A stretch of DNA of 64,000 bases from Curtobacterium sp. MCLR17_036 (lineage in GTDB: Bacteria > Actinomycetota > Actinomycetes > Actinomycetales > Microbacteriaceae): positions 868,001 through 932,000 of the forward strand of contig NZ_CP126269.1 in NCBI RefSeq assembly GCF_003234445.2, read 5' to 3'. Shown piece by piece: positions 52,579-63,002 of the stretch. Position 1 is the stretch's first letter, and every line of letters starts with the position of its first letter. Under the pieces are notes generated by a model that saw only the letters and a list, made by a program, of their open reading frames with translations, was not told the DNA's origin and made no database searches. The translations under genes and the position numbers were made by a program.

Positions 52579-53136
52579 ATGGGGAACGAGGACGACCGCC
52601 GACCGCTCGTGTTGCTGCTCGCCGGGTCCGGCTACGGCCAGCAGGCGCCGCTGCTCTGGTGGTCGCGGTTCGTCGCCGAGGCCGCCGGGTGCGAGGTCGT
52701 CGCCCCCTCGTGGGTCGTCGACGACGCAGCGGGAGCCGACCCGGTCGGGTTCGTCGAACGCGCCGTCGACGCCGCCCTCGGCGGGCGGCTGCCTGACCTC
52801 GTCGTCGCGAAGTCCTTCGGCTGCTGCGCACTGCCGTGGGCGGTCCGGAACGGCGTGCCCGGCGTCTGGCTGACCCCCGTCCTGTCCCTCGACGCCGTCG
52901 CGACGGCGCTCGCCGCCGCTCCCGACGTGCACGACGCGATCGGGGGTTCGGACGATCCCCTCTGGCAACCGCAGCGTGTCCCGGGGACGGCTGCGCGCCT
53001 CCAGACCGTCGACCGTGCCGACCACGCACTCCAGGTGACGGGCGACTGGCGACTGTCCCAGCGCCTGCAGGCCGACGTCTCCGCCCTGGTGGAACGCCGC
53101 GTGGCCGGCCTGGGCGAGCCGCGTCGCGTCTCCTGA
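52579..53136 (+). CDS. Small alpha/beta-hydrolase-like protein
   Basis: This 185-residue protein resembles short alpha/beta-hydrolases: LVLLLAGSGYGQQAPLLWW near the N-terminus as the oxyanion region, a nucleophile elbow-like LVVAKSFGCCALP with serine, and VDRADHALQVTGDW containing the likely catalytic histidine. The substrate is unknown. It precedes ychF by 59 bases. Confidence 0.72.
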   Translation: MGNEDDRRPLVLLLAGSGYGQQAPLLWWSRFVAEAAGCEVVAPSWVVDDAAGADPVGFVERAVDAALGGRLPDLVVAKSFGCCALPWAVRNGVPGVWLTPVLSLDAVATALAAAPDVHDAIGGSDDPLWQPQRVPGTAARLQTVDRADHALQVTGDWRLSQRLQADVSALVERRVAGLGEPRRVS

Positions 53137-53181
53137 CGGTCGGACGGGAGGCCCGGGTCGGCCCCGACGGGCGGCCGCCGG

Positions 53182-53187
53182 TAGGCT
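53182..53187 (+). promoter_or_regulatory. -10 box (TAGGCT), leaderless start of ychF
   Basis: TAGGCT ends 8 bases before the GTG at 53196. Confidence 0.5.
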
Positions 53188-53195
53188 GTGCTCCC

Positions 53196-54269
53196 GTGGC
53201 TCTCACCATCGGAATCGTCGGTCTCCCGAACGTCGGCAAGTCGACCCTGTTCAACGCCCTGACCAAGAATCAGGTGCTCGCGGCGAACTACCCGTTCGCG
53301 ACCATCGAGCCGAACGTCGGCGTGGTGAACCTGCCCGACCCGCGGCTCGACCAGCTCGCCGAGCTGTTCCACTCCGAGAAGACCGTGCCCGCGCCGGTGT
53401 CGTTCGTCGACATCGCCGGCATCGTCAAGGGCGCCAGCGAGGGCGAGGGGCTCGGCAACAAGTTCCTGGCGAACATCCGCGAGGCCGACGCCATCGCGCA
53501 GGTCGTCCGCGGCTTCACCGACGACGACGTCGTGCACGTGGCGAACAAGGTCTCGCCGAAGGACGACCTCGAGGTCATCAACACCGAGCTGATCCTCGCC
53601 GACATGGAGACCATCGACAAGGCGCTCCCGCGCTACGAGAAGACGGTCAAGCTGAAGCAGGCCGAGCCGATCGTGCTCGAGACCGCCCGCGAGGCCCGCG
53701 CCGCGCTCGAGCAGGGCACCCTGCTGTCCGCGACCTCGATCGACCTCGCGCCGATCGCCGAGCTCGGACTGCTCTCCGCCAAGCCCTTCATCTTCGTCTT
53801 CAACGTCGACGAGGCGATCCTGACCGACGGCACCCGCAAGGCCGAGCTCGCCGCACTCGTCGCCCCCGCCCAGGCGGTCTTCCTCGACGCCCAGGTCGAG
53901 TCGGAGCTCATCGACCTCGACCCGGCGGACGCCGCCGAACTGCTCGAATCGACCGGCCAGACCGAGTCCGGCCTCGACCAGCTCGCCCGCATCGGCTTCG
54001 ACACCCTCGGCCTGCAGACCTACCTGACGGCTGGTCCGAAGGAAGCCCGCGCGTGGACGATCGGCAAGGGCTGGAAGGCTCCCCAGGCAGCCGGCGTCAT
54101 CCACACCGACTTCGAGAAGGGCTTCATCAAGGCCGAGGTCATCTCGTTCGACGACCTGGTCGAGACCGGCTCCATCGCCGAGGCCCGCGCCGCCGGCAAG
54201 GCCCGGATCGAGGGCAAGGACTACGTCATGCAGGACGGCGACGTGGTGGAGTTCCGCTTCAACAACTGA
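53196..54269 (+). CDS. ychF: Redox-regulated ATPase YchF
   Basis: This 357-residue Obg-family P-loop protein has GLPNVGKST (residues 9-17, K15), a G3 region VDIAGIVKGASEGEGLGNKFL, a coiled-coil insertion and a C-terminal TGS domain (GVIHTDFEKGFIKAEV to FRFNN). YchF binds ATP rather than GTP and associates with the ribosome and stress responses. The sequence is complete. Confidence 0.95.
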   Translation: MALTIGIVGLPNVGKSTLFNALTKNQVLAANYPFATIEPNVGVVNLPDPRLDQLAELFHSEKTVPAPVSFVDIAGIVKGASEGEGLGNKFLANIREADAIAQVVRGFTDDDVVHVANKVSPKDDLEVINTELILADMETIDKALPRYEKTVKLKQAEPIVLETAREARAALEQGTLLSATSIDLAPIAELGLLSAKPFIFVFNVDEAILTDGTRKAELAALVAPAQAVFLDAQVESELIDLDPADAAELLESTGQTESGLDQLARIGFDTLGLQTYLTAGPKEARAWTIGKGWKAPQAAGVIHTDFEKGFIKAEVISFDDLVETGSIAEARAAGKARIEGKDYVMQDGDVVEFRFNN

Positions 54270-54281
54270 GACGGGGGCCGC

Positions 54282-54653
54282 ATGAGCCAGCAGTTCGCCT
54301 TCTGGCGCACGAGTGAGCGGCTCGACTCCGCTCGGGTGTACGAGCGACTCGTGAACGGCGAGGTCGTCCCCGAGGTCGAGGCGCTCGAGCCCGCTGCGAT
54401 CGAGGCGGCGCTCATCGCGGCGTTCCCGGACTGGGAGGCCGAGCCCACCCTGGCCGGCGGCTCCGGCCAGACGATGCTCGCCGCTCCGGGGGACGGCGGC
54501 GCGATCGACGTCGGCTACGGCTCGCAGATGGTGACCGCGACCTGCTACGGCCTGGAGCCGGAGCAGTGGAACGTCGTCATCTCGGCGGTGGTCGACCTGG
54601 GACTGCCGCTCTACGACCCGCAGATCGGATACCGGTTCGACGGCCACGAGTGA
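54282..54653 (+). CDS. Hypothetical 123-residue protein
   Basis: A short acidic soluble protein with FAFWRTSERLDSARVYERL at the N-terminus and GYGSQMVTATCYGLEPEQWN in the middle. It begins 12 bases after ychF with GGGGGC upstream of the ATG. No signal peptide or membrane segment. I do not recognise the family. Its small size and neighbours resemble immunity-type proteins, but that is weak. Confidence 0.6.
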   Translation: MSQQFAFWRTSERLDSARVYERLVNGEVVPEVEALEPAAIEAALIAAFPDWEAEPTLAGGSGQTMLAAPGDGGAIDVGYGSQMVTATCYGLEPEQWNVVISAVVDLGLPLYDPQIGYRFDGHE

Positions 54654-54724
54654 GGCGCTCGAGTCGGAGCGCGGACCCCACCCGGAACCTCCATCGGTGG
54701 GGAGGGCGGCTGTTTCCGCAGGTC

Positions 54725-54774
54725 CTGACGGTTCTGGTGCAGGATCCCCGTGGACGATGAACCAGGACCGTCAG
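54725..54774 (+). repeat. Inverted repeat upstream of the Imm26-like gene
   Basis: CTGACGGTTCTGGT (54725-54738) pairs with ACCAGGACCGTCAG (54761-54774) with one mismatch and a 22-base loop. It ends 28 bases before the downstream -10 box. Confidence 0.5.
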
Positions 54775-54801
54775 CGCGTGCGAGCCGTCCGTGCCTGCCG
54801 G

Positions 54802-54807
54802 TAGCCT
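54802..54807 (+). promoter_or_regulatory. -10 box (TAGCCT), leaderless start
   Basis: TAGCCT ends 7 bases before the ATG at 54815. Confidence 0.5.
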
Positions 54808-54814
54808 GCGACGC

Positions 54815-55228
54815 ATGGGGGCCGATCAGCAGCAGGGGTATCCGTTTACGCCGCGGTCCGCGACGGCACTGACGGTCGGGGACCTGATCCCGGTGCAGGG
54901 CGACACGGCCGGCTGGGCGTGCCTGCAGGTGCTCGAACTCGCTCCGCGGGCGCGGTCGTACTTCATCGTCGGTCTGCTCGACTGGCGTGGCTCGCTGCCG
55001 CCCGGCCCTGCGGACGTCCGGACAGCGGCTCCCCTCCGGCGGGCGATGACGCGCATCGAGGTGTTCACCGAGGGCGGGCTCGAGGTCGTCGGGAACAGCG
55101 CGCCGGCAGACGAGGGCCAGGAACGGTTCTTCGGTCCTGGGTACATCGGGAAGCGCACGCAGACCTGGGGGTGGATGGCAGCCATCACGCGAGGGAAGCG
55201 GCAGGCCGACGGGCTCGAGGCCCTGTAG
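54815..55228 (+). CDS. Hypothetical protein with Imm26-like character
   Basis: This 137-residue protein begins FTPRSATALTVGDLIPVQGD and continues WACLQVLELAPRAR and YFIVGLLDWRGSLPP, reminiscent of the beta-rich Imm26 immunity fold (GDLI...VL pattern). The C-terminus has FFGPGYIGKRTQTWGWMAAI. The similarity is impressionistic. No toxin gene is adjacent. A terminator hairpin follows. Confidence 0.5.
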   Translation: MGADQQQGYPFTPRSATALTVGDLIPVQGDTAGWACLQVLELAPRARSYFIVGLLDWRGSLPPGPADVRTAAPLRRAMTRIEVFTEGGLEVVGNSAPADEGQERFFGPGYIGKRTQTWGWMAAITRGKRQADGLEAL

Positions 55229-55286
55229 GACGCTGCGGGGCTCGCCACGTCACGCATCCCGGGCGGTGCGGGAGGCGTGGAGGGTC

Positions 55287-55322
55287 GGGGCGCTCCCTCC
55301 CGCTGTCGGGAGGGAGCGCCCC
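55287..55322. terminator. 16-bp terminator hairpin before the glgX stop
   Basis: A perfect 16-bp stem (55287-55302 with 55307-55322) with loop CTGT lies between convergent genes, 6 bases from the glgX stop. Confidence 0.8.
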
Positions 55323-55327
55323 GTGCA

Positions 55328-57346
<2,019 letters not shown>

Positions 57347-57482
57347 GACGTCCTTCTACCGGTCGGCGACTGTGCCCTCGGCCGGAGGACGTACCCCGAC
57401 CGCACCCGATCGATACTGGCAGGCGGACAGCGTCGGCTAGATTCGCCTCGTCACGCCCGAGGAAACCGCCCGAGGAGGCCCC

Positions 57483-57947
57483 ATGTCGTACGTCGTCGAC
57501 TTCGTGAACGTCTCCACGGTGGGGCTCGAACGCTCCCCGGTCGCCGATGCCCTGGCGGGCCTGCGCGCGAACGAGGCGCGGTACTTCTCGAACAAGTACG
57601 CGCACGTGTTCACCACGCACCCGGCCGCCGAGGTGCCCGACCTGGTCGAGTACGTGCGCCGGGTCCTCGCCGAGGAGCGGGGGATCGTCATCGCGTCGCC
57701 ACCGCTCGAGGCGACCGAGGCGCTGGTGGACGGTGTCCGCTGGACGCACGTGTTCCACGAGTCCGGCCTGGTGGTCAACGTGCTCTACGCCCTCGAGCCG
57801 GGCGGCAAGCGGGCGGTGGGCTTCAAGCTGGCCGACGGCATGGAGGTGCCCGACGAGCTGGCGGACACGTTCAAGTTCGCGCGGCAGAAGTCGAAGCTCG
57901 CCGGCACGATCCGTGGCTCGTACTTCGTCGTGAAGGGCGAGTACTGA
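57483..57947 (+). CDS. Hypothetical 154-residue protein
   Basis: A soluble protein with ARYFSNKYAHVFTTHP, VVNVLYALEPGGKRAVGFKL and a conserved-looking basic tail KFARQKSKLAGTIRGSYFVV. GAGGAGG lies 4 bases before the ATG. It is divergent from glgX across 136 bases. I do not know the family; codon composition and the strong ribosome site make the gene credible. Confidence 0.65.
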   Translation: MSYVVDFVNVSTVGLERSPVADALAGLRANEARYFSNKYAHVFTTHPAAEVPDLVEYVRRVLAEERGIVIASPPLEATEALVDGVRWTHVFHESGLVVNVLYALEPGGKRAVGFKLADGMEVPDELADTFKFARQKSKLAGTIRGSYFVVKGEY

Positions 57948-58027
57948 CGGGCCGACACACGGCGTCGACGGGGCTCCTGCAATGCGGCACACCCGAACGA
58001 GGGTCACGAGGAATCGTCATGCTTCGG

Positions 58028-58033
58028 TAGGTT
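58028..58033 (+). promoter_or_regulatory. -10 box (TAGGTT), leaderless start
   Basis: TAGGTT ends 6 bases before the GTG at 58040. Confidence 0.5.
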
Positions 58034-58039
58034 GACCGC

Positions 58040-59482
58040 GTGCCACTGCTGTCCTCGCGCCTGTTCCTCCCGCTCGCCGGGCTCCTGCTGTCATCGATCG
58101 CCCTCGCGGGGTGCTCGGCGACCGCAGAGCCGAAGAAGGTCGACCTGGCGGCTCCGTTCTCGGCCGACGCTGCAGTGACCCCGGAGTGGTCCCTCGACAT
58201 CACCCCGGTCAGCAGCCCGGCGTTCGTGGCAGGGACCGCCCTCGTGTACGACGGCACCGACGAGCTGCGCATGGTCGCAGTCGACACGGCGACCGGGGAA
58301 GAGCGCTGGTCGAGGCGGTCGAGCACCGGCGCCGTCGTGCCGAAGTGGACCGGCTTCTCGGTCGTCACGACCGAGGGCGCCGGAGGCAAGGACCTGGTCG
58401 CCTACCTGACTCCGGCGGAGCTCGACGCCTCGATCGACTACTACCAGCACACGCTCGTCGTCGCCGACGTGCAGACCGGCGAAGTGATCTGGCACGCCCC
58501 GAAGGACTGGGTCGCCGGTGTGTGGAACTGCGGACTGAACCGCGACGTCTGCTACTCGACGTGGGACCTCGCGTCCGAGTCGTGGGTCTCCAAGGAGCTC
58601 AACGTCGACACAGGGCAGGTCGGGCCCGTGACCACCGAGGTGGACGGGCGGCCCACCGACGTCATCGACGAGGGCGTCTACAGCTACACCGACGCATCGG
58701 GGACGGCGTGGTTCGGGCGTCGTGTGGACGGGCAGGACCTCTGGAAGGTCGAGGCGGAAGGACTCGTCGGGAAGGACATCGACTCTGCCGGACGGCTCCG
58801 CGCCGTCGACACCGTCCCCGACAGCGACGACCTCTTGCTGAACATGACCGAGGCGAAGACGGCAGACGGCAAGACGATGTCCGTCGACGACTTCACGCTC
58901 GTGTCCATCGACGGGAAGACAGGTTCCCGCAACTGGTCGACGACGGGGGCGCTCTGCACGGGGGCTGACCTGATGGTCTGCCGCGGAGCGGTGTCGTTCA
59001 GCGCCGCGGACGACGACGCCGGCTTCGACCTGGGCAAGGGTGCGCTCGTCGTTGCCGGGATCGACGCCTCGTCCGGGAAGGACCGGTGGTCGAAGGACCT
59101 CGCAGGCGTCACGTCGCTCGCGAACGCCCGTGGCCAAGCGGGTCGTGGCAACCTCGAAGACGCGTGGGTCTACCAGGACGCGAAGGGCGCGGCGATCCTC
59201 TCGACCGACGGGCAGAGCGGACGGGTGCCCGCGGACGACCTCACCGCGTGCAAGAGTCCGATCCGCTGGAACGGGCCCGAGTCGTCGAACCCCCAGAACC
59301 CCGTGACCGAGTTCCAGCTCGGGATCGTCTGGAGCCCGTGTGACGCAGCGGGACGGGCGTCGGGGGAGTCGTGGACCGACGGTTCCGTGCGGGCGGCGTC
59401 CGACATGCCCGACGGCTGGAAGACGGGGCAGAAGGTCGTGCAGACGAAGGAAGCGCTGCTGGGCTTCCAGATCGAGGGCTGA
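58040..59482 (+). CDS. Lipoprotein with PQQ-like beta-propeller repeats
   Basis: This 480-residue protein has a lipoprotein signal peptide ending in the lipobox LAGC (cysteine at about residue 25). Repeated blades carry the sequence pattern VDTATGEERWSRRS, VADVQTGEVIWHAP, VSIDGKTGSRNWST and GIDASSGKDRWSKD. Such WD/PQQ-type propellers on the outer face usually bind partners; no PQQ dehydrogenase partner is adjacent. A terminator hairpin follows. Confidence 0.8.
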   Translation: MPLLSSRLFLPLAGLLLSSIALAGCSATAEPKKVDLAAPFSADAAVTPEWSLDITPVSSPAFVAGTALVYDGTDELRMVAVDTATGEERWSRRSSTGAVVPKWTGFSVVTTEGAGGKDLVAYLTPAELDASIDYYQHTLVVADVQTGEVIWHAPKDWVAGVWNCGLNRDVCYSTWDLASESWVSKELNVDTGQVGPVTTEVDGRPTDVIDEGVYSYTDASGTAWFGRRVDGQDLWKVEAEGLVGKDIDSAGRLRAVDTVPDSDDLLLNMTEAKTADGKTMSVDDFTLVSIDGKTGSRNWSTTGALCTGADLMVCRGAVSFSAADDDAGFDLGKGALVVAGIDASSGKDRWSKDLAGVTSLANARGQAGRGNLEDAWVYQDAKGAAILSTDGQSGRVPADDLTACKSPIRWNGPESSNPQNPVTEFQLGIVWSPCDAAGRASGESWTDGSVRAASDMPDGWKTGQKVVQTKEALLGFQIEG

Positions 59483-59496
59483 CGGCCCGGACGCGA

Positions 59497-59530
59497 CGGA
59501 GCGCCGCCGGGCGGACCCGGCGGCGCTCCG
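59497..59530. terminator. 14-bp terminator hairpin
   Basis: A perfect 14-bp stem (59497-59510 with 59517-59530) with a 6-base loop between convergent genes. Confidence 0.8.
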
Positions 59531-59558
59531 CTGTGGTGCTGGTACTGGTCCCCGGGCC

Positions 59559-59846
59559 CTAGGCCGCCAGCGCCATGTCGCCGGCGTGCACGGACTGTGC
59601 CTGCAGCAGGGTGCGGCTGGCCTCGCCCTGCCAGGAGCGGCCCGGCACGGTCCAGCCGGCCTCGCCGACGGCGTCGAGCCGCGAGCCCCGGGTGATGAAG
59701 GCCGACAGGTCGTCGGCGTCGATGCGGACGAGGTACTCGCGCTGCGAGCGGTCGTCGCGCACCGGGAACTCGGCGATGCGGTCGGGGGTGATGGTCGGGG
59801 CCGCGAGTGCGGTCCCGGAGACGGTGATTCGTTCGTTGCTGGTCAT
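59559..59846 (-). CDS. Small hypothetical protein
   Basis: A 95-residue soluble protein beginning MTSNERITVSGTALAAPTIT, with a REYLVRIDADDLSAFITRGSR stretch. The ATG at 59846 follows a plausible AGGAAG at about 13 bases, a long spacing. An in-frame upstream start would give 126 residues with a basic extension. No family recognised. Confidence 0.5.
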   Translation of the reverse strand: MTSNERITVSGTALAAPTITPDRIAEFPVRDDRSQREYLVRIDADDLSAFITRGSRLDAVGEAGWTVPGRSWQGEASRTLLQAQSVHAGDMALAA

Positions 59847-60226
59847 GGTGTTGCGGTACTTCCTGGTCGTTCGGCGCCAGGGCGACTCGGTGTCGGCGGA
59901 CGGCTGAGTCCGGCGCGACGCATCGAGTGCGGGGCGCACACGTCGAGTTTCAACGTGCAGCTCGTCCGTTCGGATCGAGCGGTGGTCTCGTGGGAATGCG
60001 ACTCGGGTGAGTCGGTTCGAGACGATGGTGTGCGCGAGTCAGATGGGTTCGCTGCAGTGCACCAAAAGAACACTATACGCAGCAACTACAAAATTGTCCA
60101 GGTCGATCGCGGTGTAACCGGGCGGAAACGCGCGGGGTCGGTCCCCGAAACAGCACCCCGTTAGCTTTCGGACCACTGAGTACCCGCTCAGGACCCGACC
60201 CCACCCCTTCCGAAGGACCTGCGCCC
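59847..60226 (+). promoter_or_regulatory. Upstream region of the cohesin-amidase operon
   Basis: This 380-base gap has no gene I can support. An unusually AT-rich patch (about 60060-60105) contains TATACG (60074-60079), a -10 candidate. A second candidate (TTAGCTT, 60161-60167) lies closer to the gene. A small hairpin (CTGAG 60176-60180 with CTCAG 60187-60191) and the ribosome site GAAGGA precede the ATG. No riboswitch that I know fits. Confidence 0.4.
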
Positions 60227-61066
60227 ATGCAGCACCGAACACGGCTGCGCCCCCGCGCGACGATCGTCTCCTCGACGCTCGTCGCCGCCGGGGCGATCGG
60301 CCTCGCCGCCCTGACGGCCTCCCCGGCCCTGGCAGCGCCCACCGCGTCGACGGCCACCATCGACGCGCCCGCCTCGGCGACCGTCGGCACCGCGTTCGAC
60401 GTCGACGTGACGATCCCGGCGACCGAGGACGTCTACGCCTACGAGATCACCCTCGACGCCGACGCCGACCTCGTGCGCTACCAGGACGACAGCGTGACCG
60501 GTCCGGACGGCGGGTTCGACAGCGTCGAGCAGGACGGCGACACCCTGACGATCCTGCACACCCGTCTCGGCACGTCACCCGCGCTCGAGGGCGACCTCGC
60601 AGCGTCCGTCACGCTCGAGCCGACCGCCGCCGGTACCGCGGACCTGTCGGTCACCCGCATCACCCTCGTCGACCCGGACGGCGCGACGACGACGCTCACC
60701 GACCCGGCGAGCACCACGGTGACGATCGCGGCCGCGCCCACCGCCGGGCCGTCGCCGACCACCGCCCCGACCTCCGCACCGACCGGCACCGCGACGCCGA
60801 CGCCGAGCGCCAGCGCGCAGCCCGGCGACGGGAACGACCCGAGCGACCCCACCGACCCCAGCGACCCCACCGACCCGACGAGCGGTGCCACCGCCGTCCC
60901 CGCGGGCGGAGCGGACGAGCGTCCGACCGGCGGCGAACTCGCGTGGACGGGTGCCGACGTCGCCCCGTGGATCGCGGCGTCCCTCGCCCTTCTCGCCGCG
61001 GGCGGCACCCTGACCACCCTGCGGGCCCGTCGTGCCCGCCGCGAGCGCACCGGAGCAGCCGAATGA
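60227..61066 (+). CDS. Cell-wall-anchored cohesin-domain protein
   Basis: This 279-residue secreted protein has a signal peptide (residues 1-36, cleaved near ALAAP) and one cohesin-like beta-sandwich (about 40-168: GTAFDVDVTIPATEDVYAYE and LEGDLAASVTLEPTAAGTAD). A Thr/Pro linker with Asp-Pro-Ser/Thr-Asp repeats follows. The sorting signal is LAWTG (238-242), then a membrane helix and a basic tail. LAXTG is a class E sortase motif. The stop overlaps the amidase start (ATGA), so both proteins are made together. Confidence 0.82.
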   Translation: MQHRTRLRPRATIVSSTLVAAGAIGLAALTASPALAAPTASTATIDAPASATVGTAFDVDVTIPATEDVYAYEITLDADADLVRYQDDSVTGPDGGFDSVEQDGDTLTILHTRLGTSPALEGDLAASVTLEPTAAGTADLSVTRITLVDPDGATTTLTDPASTTVTIAAAPTAGPSPTTAPTSAPTGTATPTPSASAQPGDGNDPSDPTDPSDPTDPTSGATAVPAGGADERPTGGELAWTGADVAPWIAASLALLAAGGTLTTLRARRARRERTGAAE

Positions 61067-62919
61067 CCGCCAGCACGCAGGCCCGCCGCAGGCGACGTTC
61101 CGCCGTCGCCGGCGCCTCGCTCATCGCCCTCGTCGGGGCCGCCCTCGCGGCGACCCCCGCGATCACGGCCGCCGCCGCACCCGCAGCCGTCGACGCCAGC
61201 CCCGCCGCCATGCTCGCGCCGTACTACACAGACCTCGACCTGACCGGCGACGACCAGGTGACGAAGGCCGACCTCGCCGTGCTCACCGACCACCTCGGCG
61301 CGACGAGCACGAGCCCCGACTGGGCGACGGTCAGCGCCGCGGACACCGACGCGGACGGCACGATCACGGTCGCCGACCTCGCCGCCCTGTCCCAGCGGAT
61401 GATCTACGACGACGGCCCCTTCCAGCTCGTCGAGGCGTCGACCGTCGACATGCAGGCCGCGATGAACGCCGGCGTCACGACCTCGGTCGCGATCACGCAG
61501 GACTACCTCGACCGCATCGCCGCGTACGACCGCACGAAGGTCGACACCGCGTCGACCGGCCGTGCGCTCAACTCGATCATCACCACGAACGCCGACGCCC
61601 TGACCGCTGCGAAGGCCGCGGACGCGGAGCGCGCCGAGCACGGCATGACGAGCATGCTGCTCGGCGTGCCGATCGCGGTGAAGGACAACTACGACACCAA
61701 GGACATGCCGACCACCGGTGGCTGCGGCTGCTGGGACGACAACCAGACCGACACCGACGCCGCCATGGTCACCAGTCTGCGCGACGCGGGCGCCGTGATC
61801 CTGGCGAAGGCCAGCCTCGACGAGTTCGCCTACGGGTTCGTCTCGGAGTTCTCGTCGAACCAGCCCGCCGGCTCGTCGCTCCTGGTCGCCAGCCCGTACG
61901 ACACGGCGCAGACGGCCGGTGGGTCGAGCGGCGGCACCGGTGCGGCGATCTCCGCGAACCTCGCGGGCATCGGCTTCGGCACCGACACGGGCGGTTCGAT
62001 CCGCGTGCCGTCGACGTACAACCAGCTCGTCGGCATCCGGCCCACGGTCGGCCTGACCAGCCGTGACGGGATCATCCCGCTCGCGCTGTCGCAGGACACC
62101 GGCGGCCCGATCACGCGCTCGGTGACCGACGCGGCGGTCGCGCTCGACGCCGTGACCGGCGTGGACGCGGCGGACCCGGCGACGGCTGCGCAGGCCGGCA
62201 AGGTCCCGACGTCGTACACGTCGTCGCTCGACGCCGACTCCCTGCAGGGCGCCCGCATCGGCTACGTGACGAGCATGGTCGGCACGAACGCCACGACGAA
62301 GCGCCTGTTCGACGCCTCCGTCGCGAAGCTGCAGGCCGCCGGTGCCACCGTCGTCCCGATCACCGCGACGACGGCCTTCAACCGGGTCCTGTCCGAGGGC
62401 AGCGGCAGCACGAACGAGTTCAAGCACGACCTGGACGAGTACGTCGCGAAGCACCTCGACCCCGACGTCACCGCGCGTTCCCTGCAGGGGATCCTGGCCT
62501 CGGGTGAGTACGTGCCGAGCCGCAAGGGCACCTACCAGTCGCGTGACCTGATCACCGACGCGCAGTACCAGGCGTGGGCCGGACCGACGGGGTCGCACAC
62601 GACGCAGCTCGCCACCGGCAAGCAGCTCGTGACGCAGATGCTCGACGACCAGGACCTCGACGCGCTCGTCTACCCGTCGGGCACGCCGTACGGCACGCAG
62701 TCGACGAACATGCGCCTCAGCCCGAACACCGGCATGCCGGCGATCACCGTCCCGATGGGGCAGGCGATCGCAGCCGACGACACCATCACCGGTGCCGGTG
62801 TGAACCTGGAGTTCCTCGGCCGCTCGTTCGACGAGAGCACGGTCATCGGCCTCGGGTACGCCTTCGAGCAGGAGACACACGCACGCACCACGCCCGCGCT
62901 GTACCCGGCGCTCGGCTGA
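61063..62919 (+). CDS. Secreted dockerin-amidase
   Basis: This 618-residue protein has a signal peptide (about 1-40) and a dockerin-like module (about 55-113) with two calcium-loop repeats, YTDLDLTGDDQVTKADLAVL and ADTDADGTITVADLAALSQR. An amidase-signature domain follows, with the triad K207 (VPIAVKDNYD), cis-serine in GGSSGG (S288/S289) and nucleophile S312 (GTDTGGSIRVPS). It lacks an anchor of its own. The substrate is unknown: an amide, peptide-like or cell-wall compound. Coupling to the cohesin gene suggests that it docks on the surface. Confidence 0.85.
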   Translation: MTASTQARRRRRSAVAGASLIALVGAALAATPAITAAAAPAAVDASPAAMLAPYYTDLDLTGDDQVTKADLAVLTDHLGATSTSPDWATVSAADTDADGTITVADLAALSQRMIYDDGPFQLVEASTVDMQAAMNAGVTTSVAITQDYLDRIAAYDRTKVDTASTGRALNSIITTNADALTAAKAADAERAEHGMTSMLLGVPIAVKDNYDTKDMPTTGGCGCWDDNQTDTDAAMVTSLRDAGAVILAKASLDEFAYGFVSEFSSNQPAGSSLLVASPYDTAQTAGGSSGGTGAAISANLAGIGFGTDTGGSIRVPSTYNQLVGIRPTVGLTSRDGIIPLALSQDTGGPITRSVTDAAVALDAVTGVDAADPATAAQAGKVPTSYTSSLDADSLQGARIGYVTSMVGTNATTKRLFDASVAKLQAAGATVVPITATTAFNRVLSEGSGSTNEFKHDLDEYVAKHLDPDVTARSLQGILASGEYVPSRKGTYQSRDLITDAQYQAWAGPTGSHTTQLATGKQLVTQMLDDQDLDALVYPSGTPYGTQSTNMRLSPNTGMPAITVPMGQAIAADDTITGAGVNLEFLGRSFDESTVIGLGYAFEQETHARTTPALYPALG

Positions 62920-62947
62920 GCTGAGCGGGTCGCGATCGCGACCACAG

Positions 62948-62995
62948 GACGGACGGGAGGCCCGGTGCCAGCTGGCACCGGGCCTCCCGTCCGTC
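62948..62995. terminator. Perfect 48-bp palindrome between amidase and PEP mutase genes
   Basis: Both 24-base arms pair perfectly with no loop (centre 62971/62972), with arm GACGGACGGGAGGCCCGGTG then CCAG. It matches the 19787-19834 element apart from one arm base. It lies between convergent stops. Confidence 0.8.
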
Positions 62996-63002
62996 TGCTC
63001 CG

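Noticed and set aside
60061..60200. Possible riboswitch (for example c-di-AMP type) before the cohesin-amidase operon
   Set aside because: I could not place the conserved cores of a known class; the region only shows an AT-rich patch and small hairpins.
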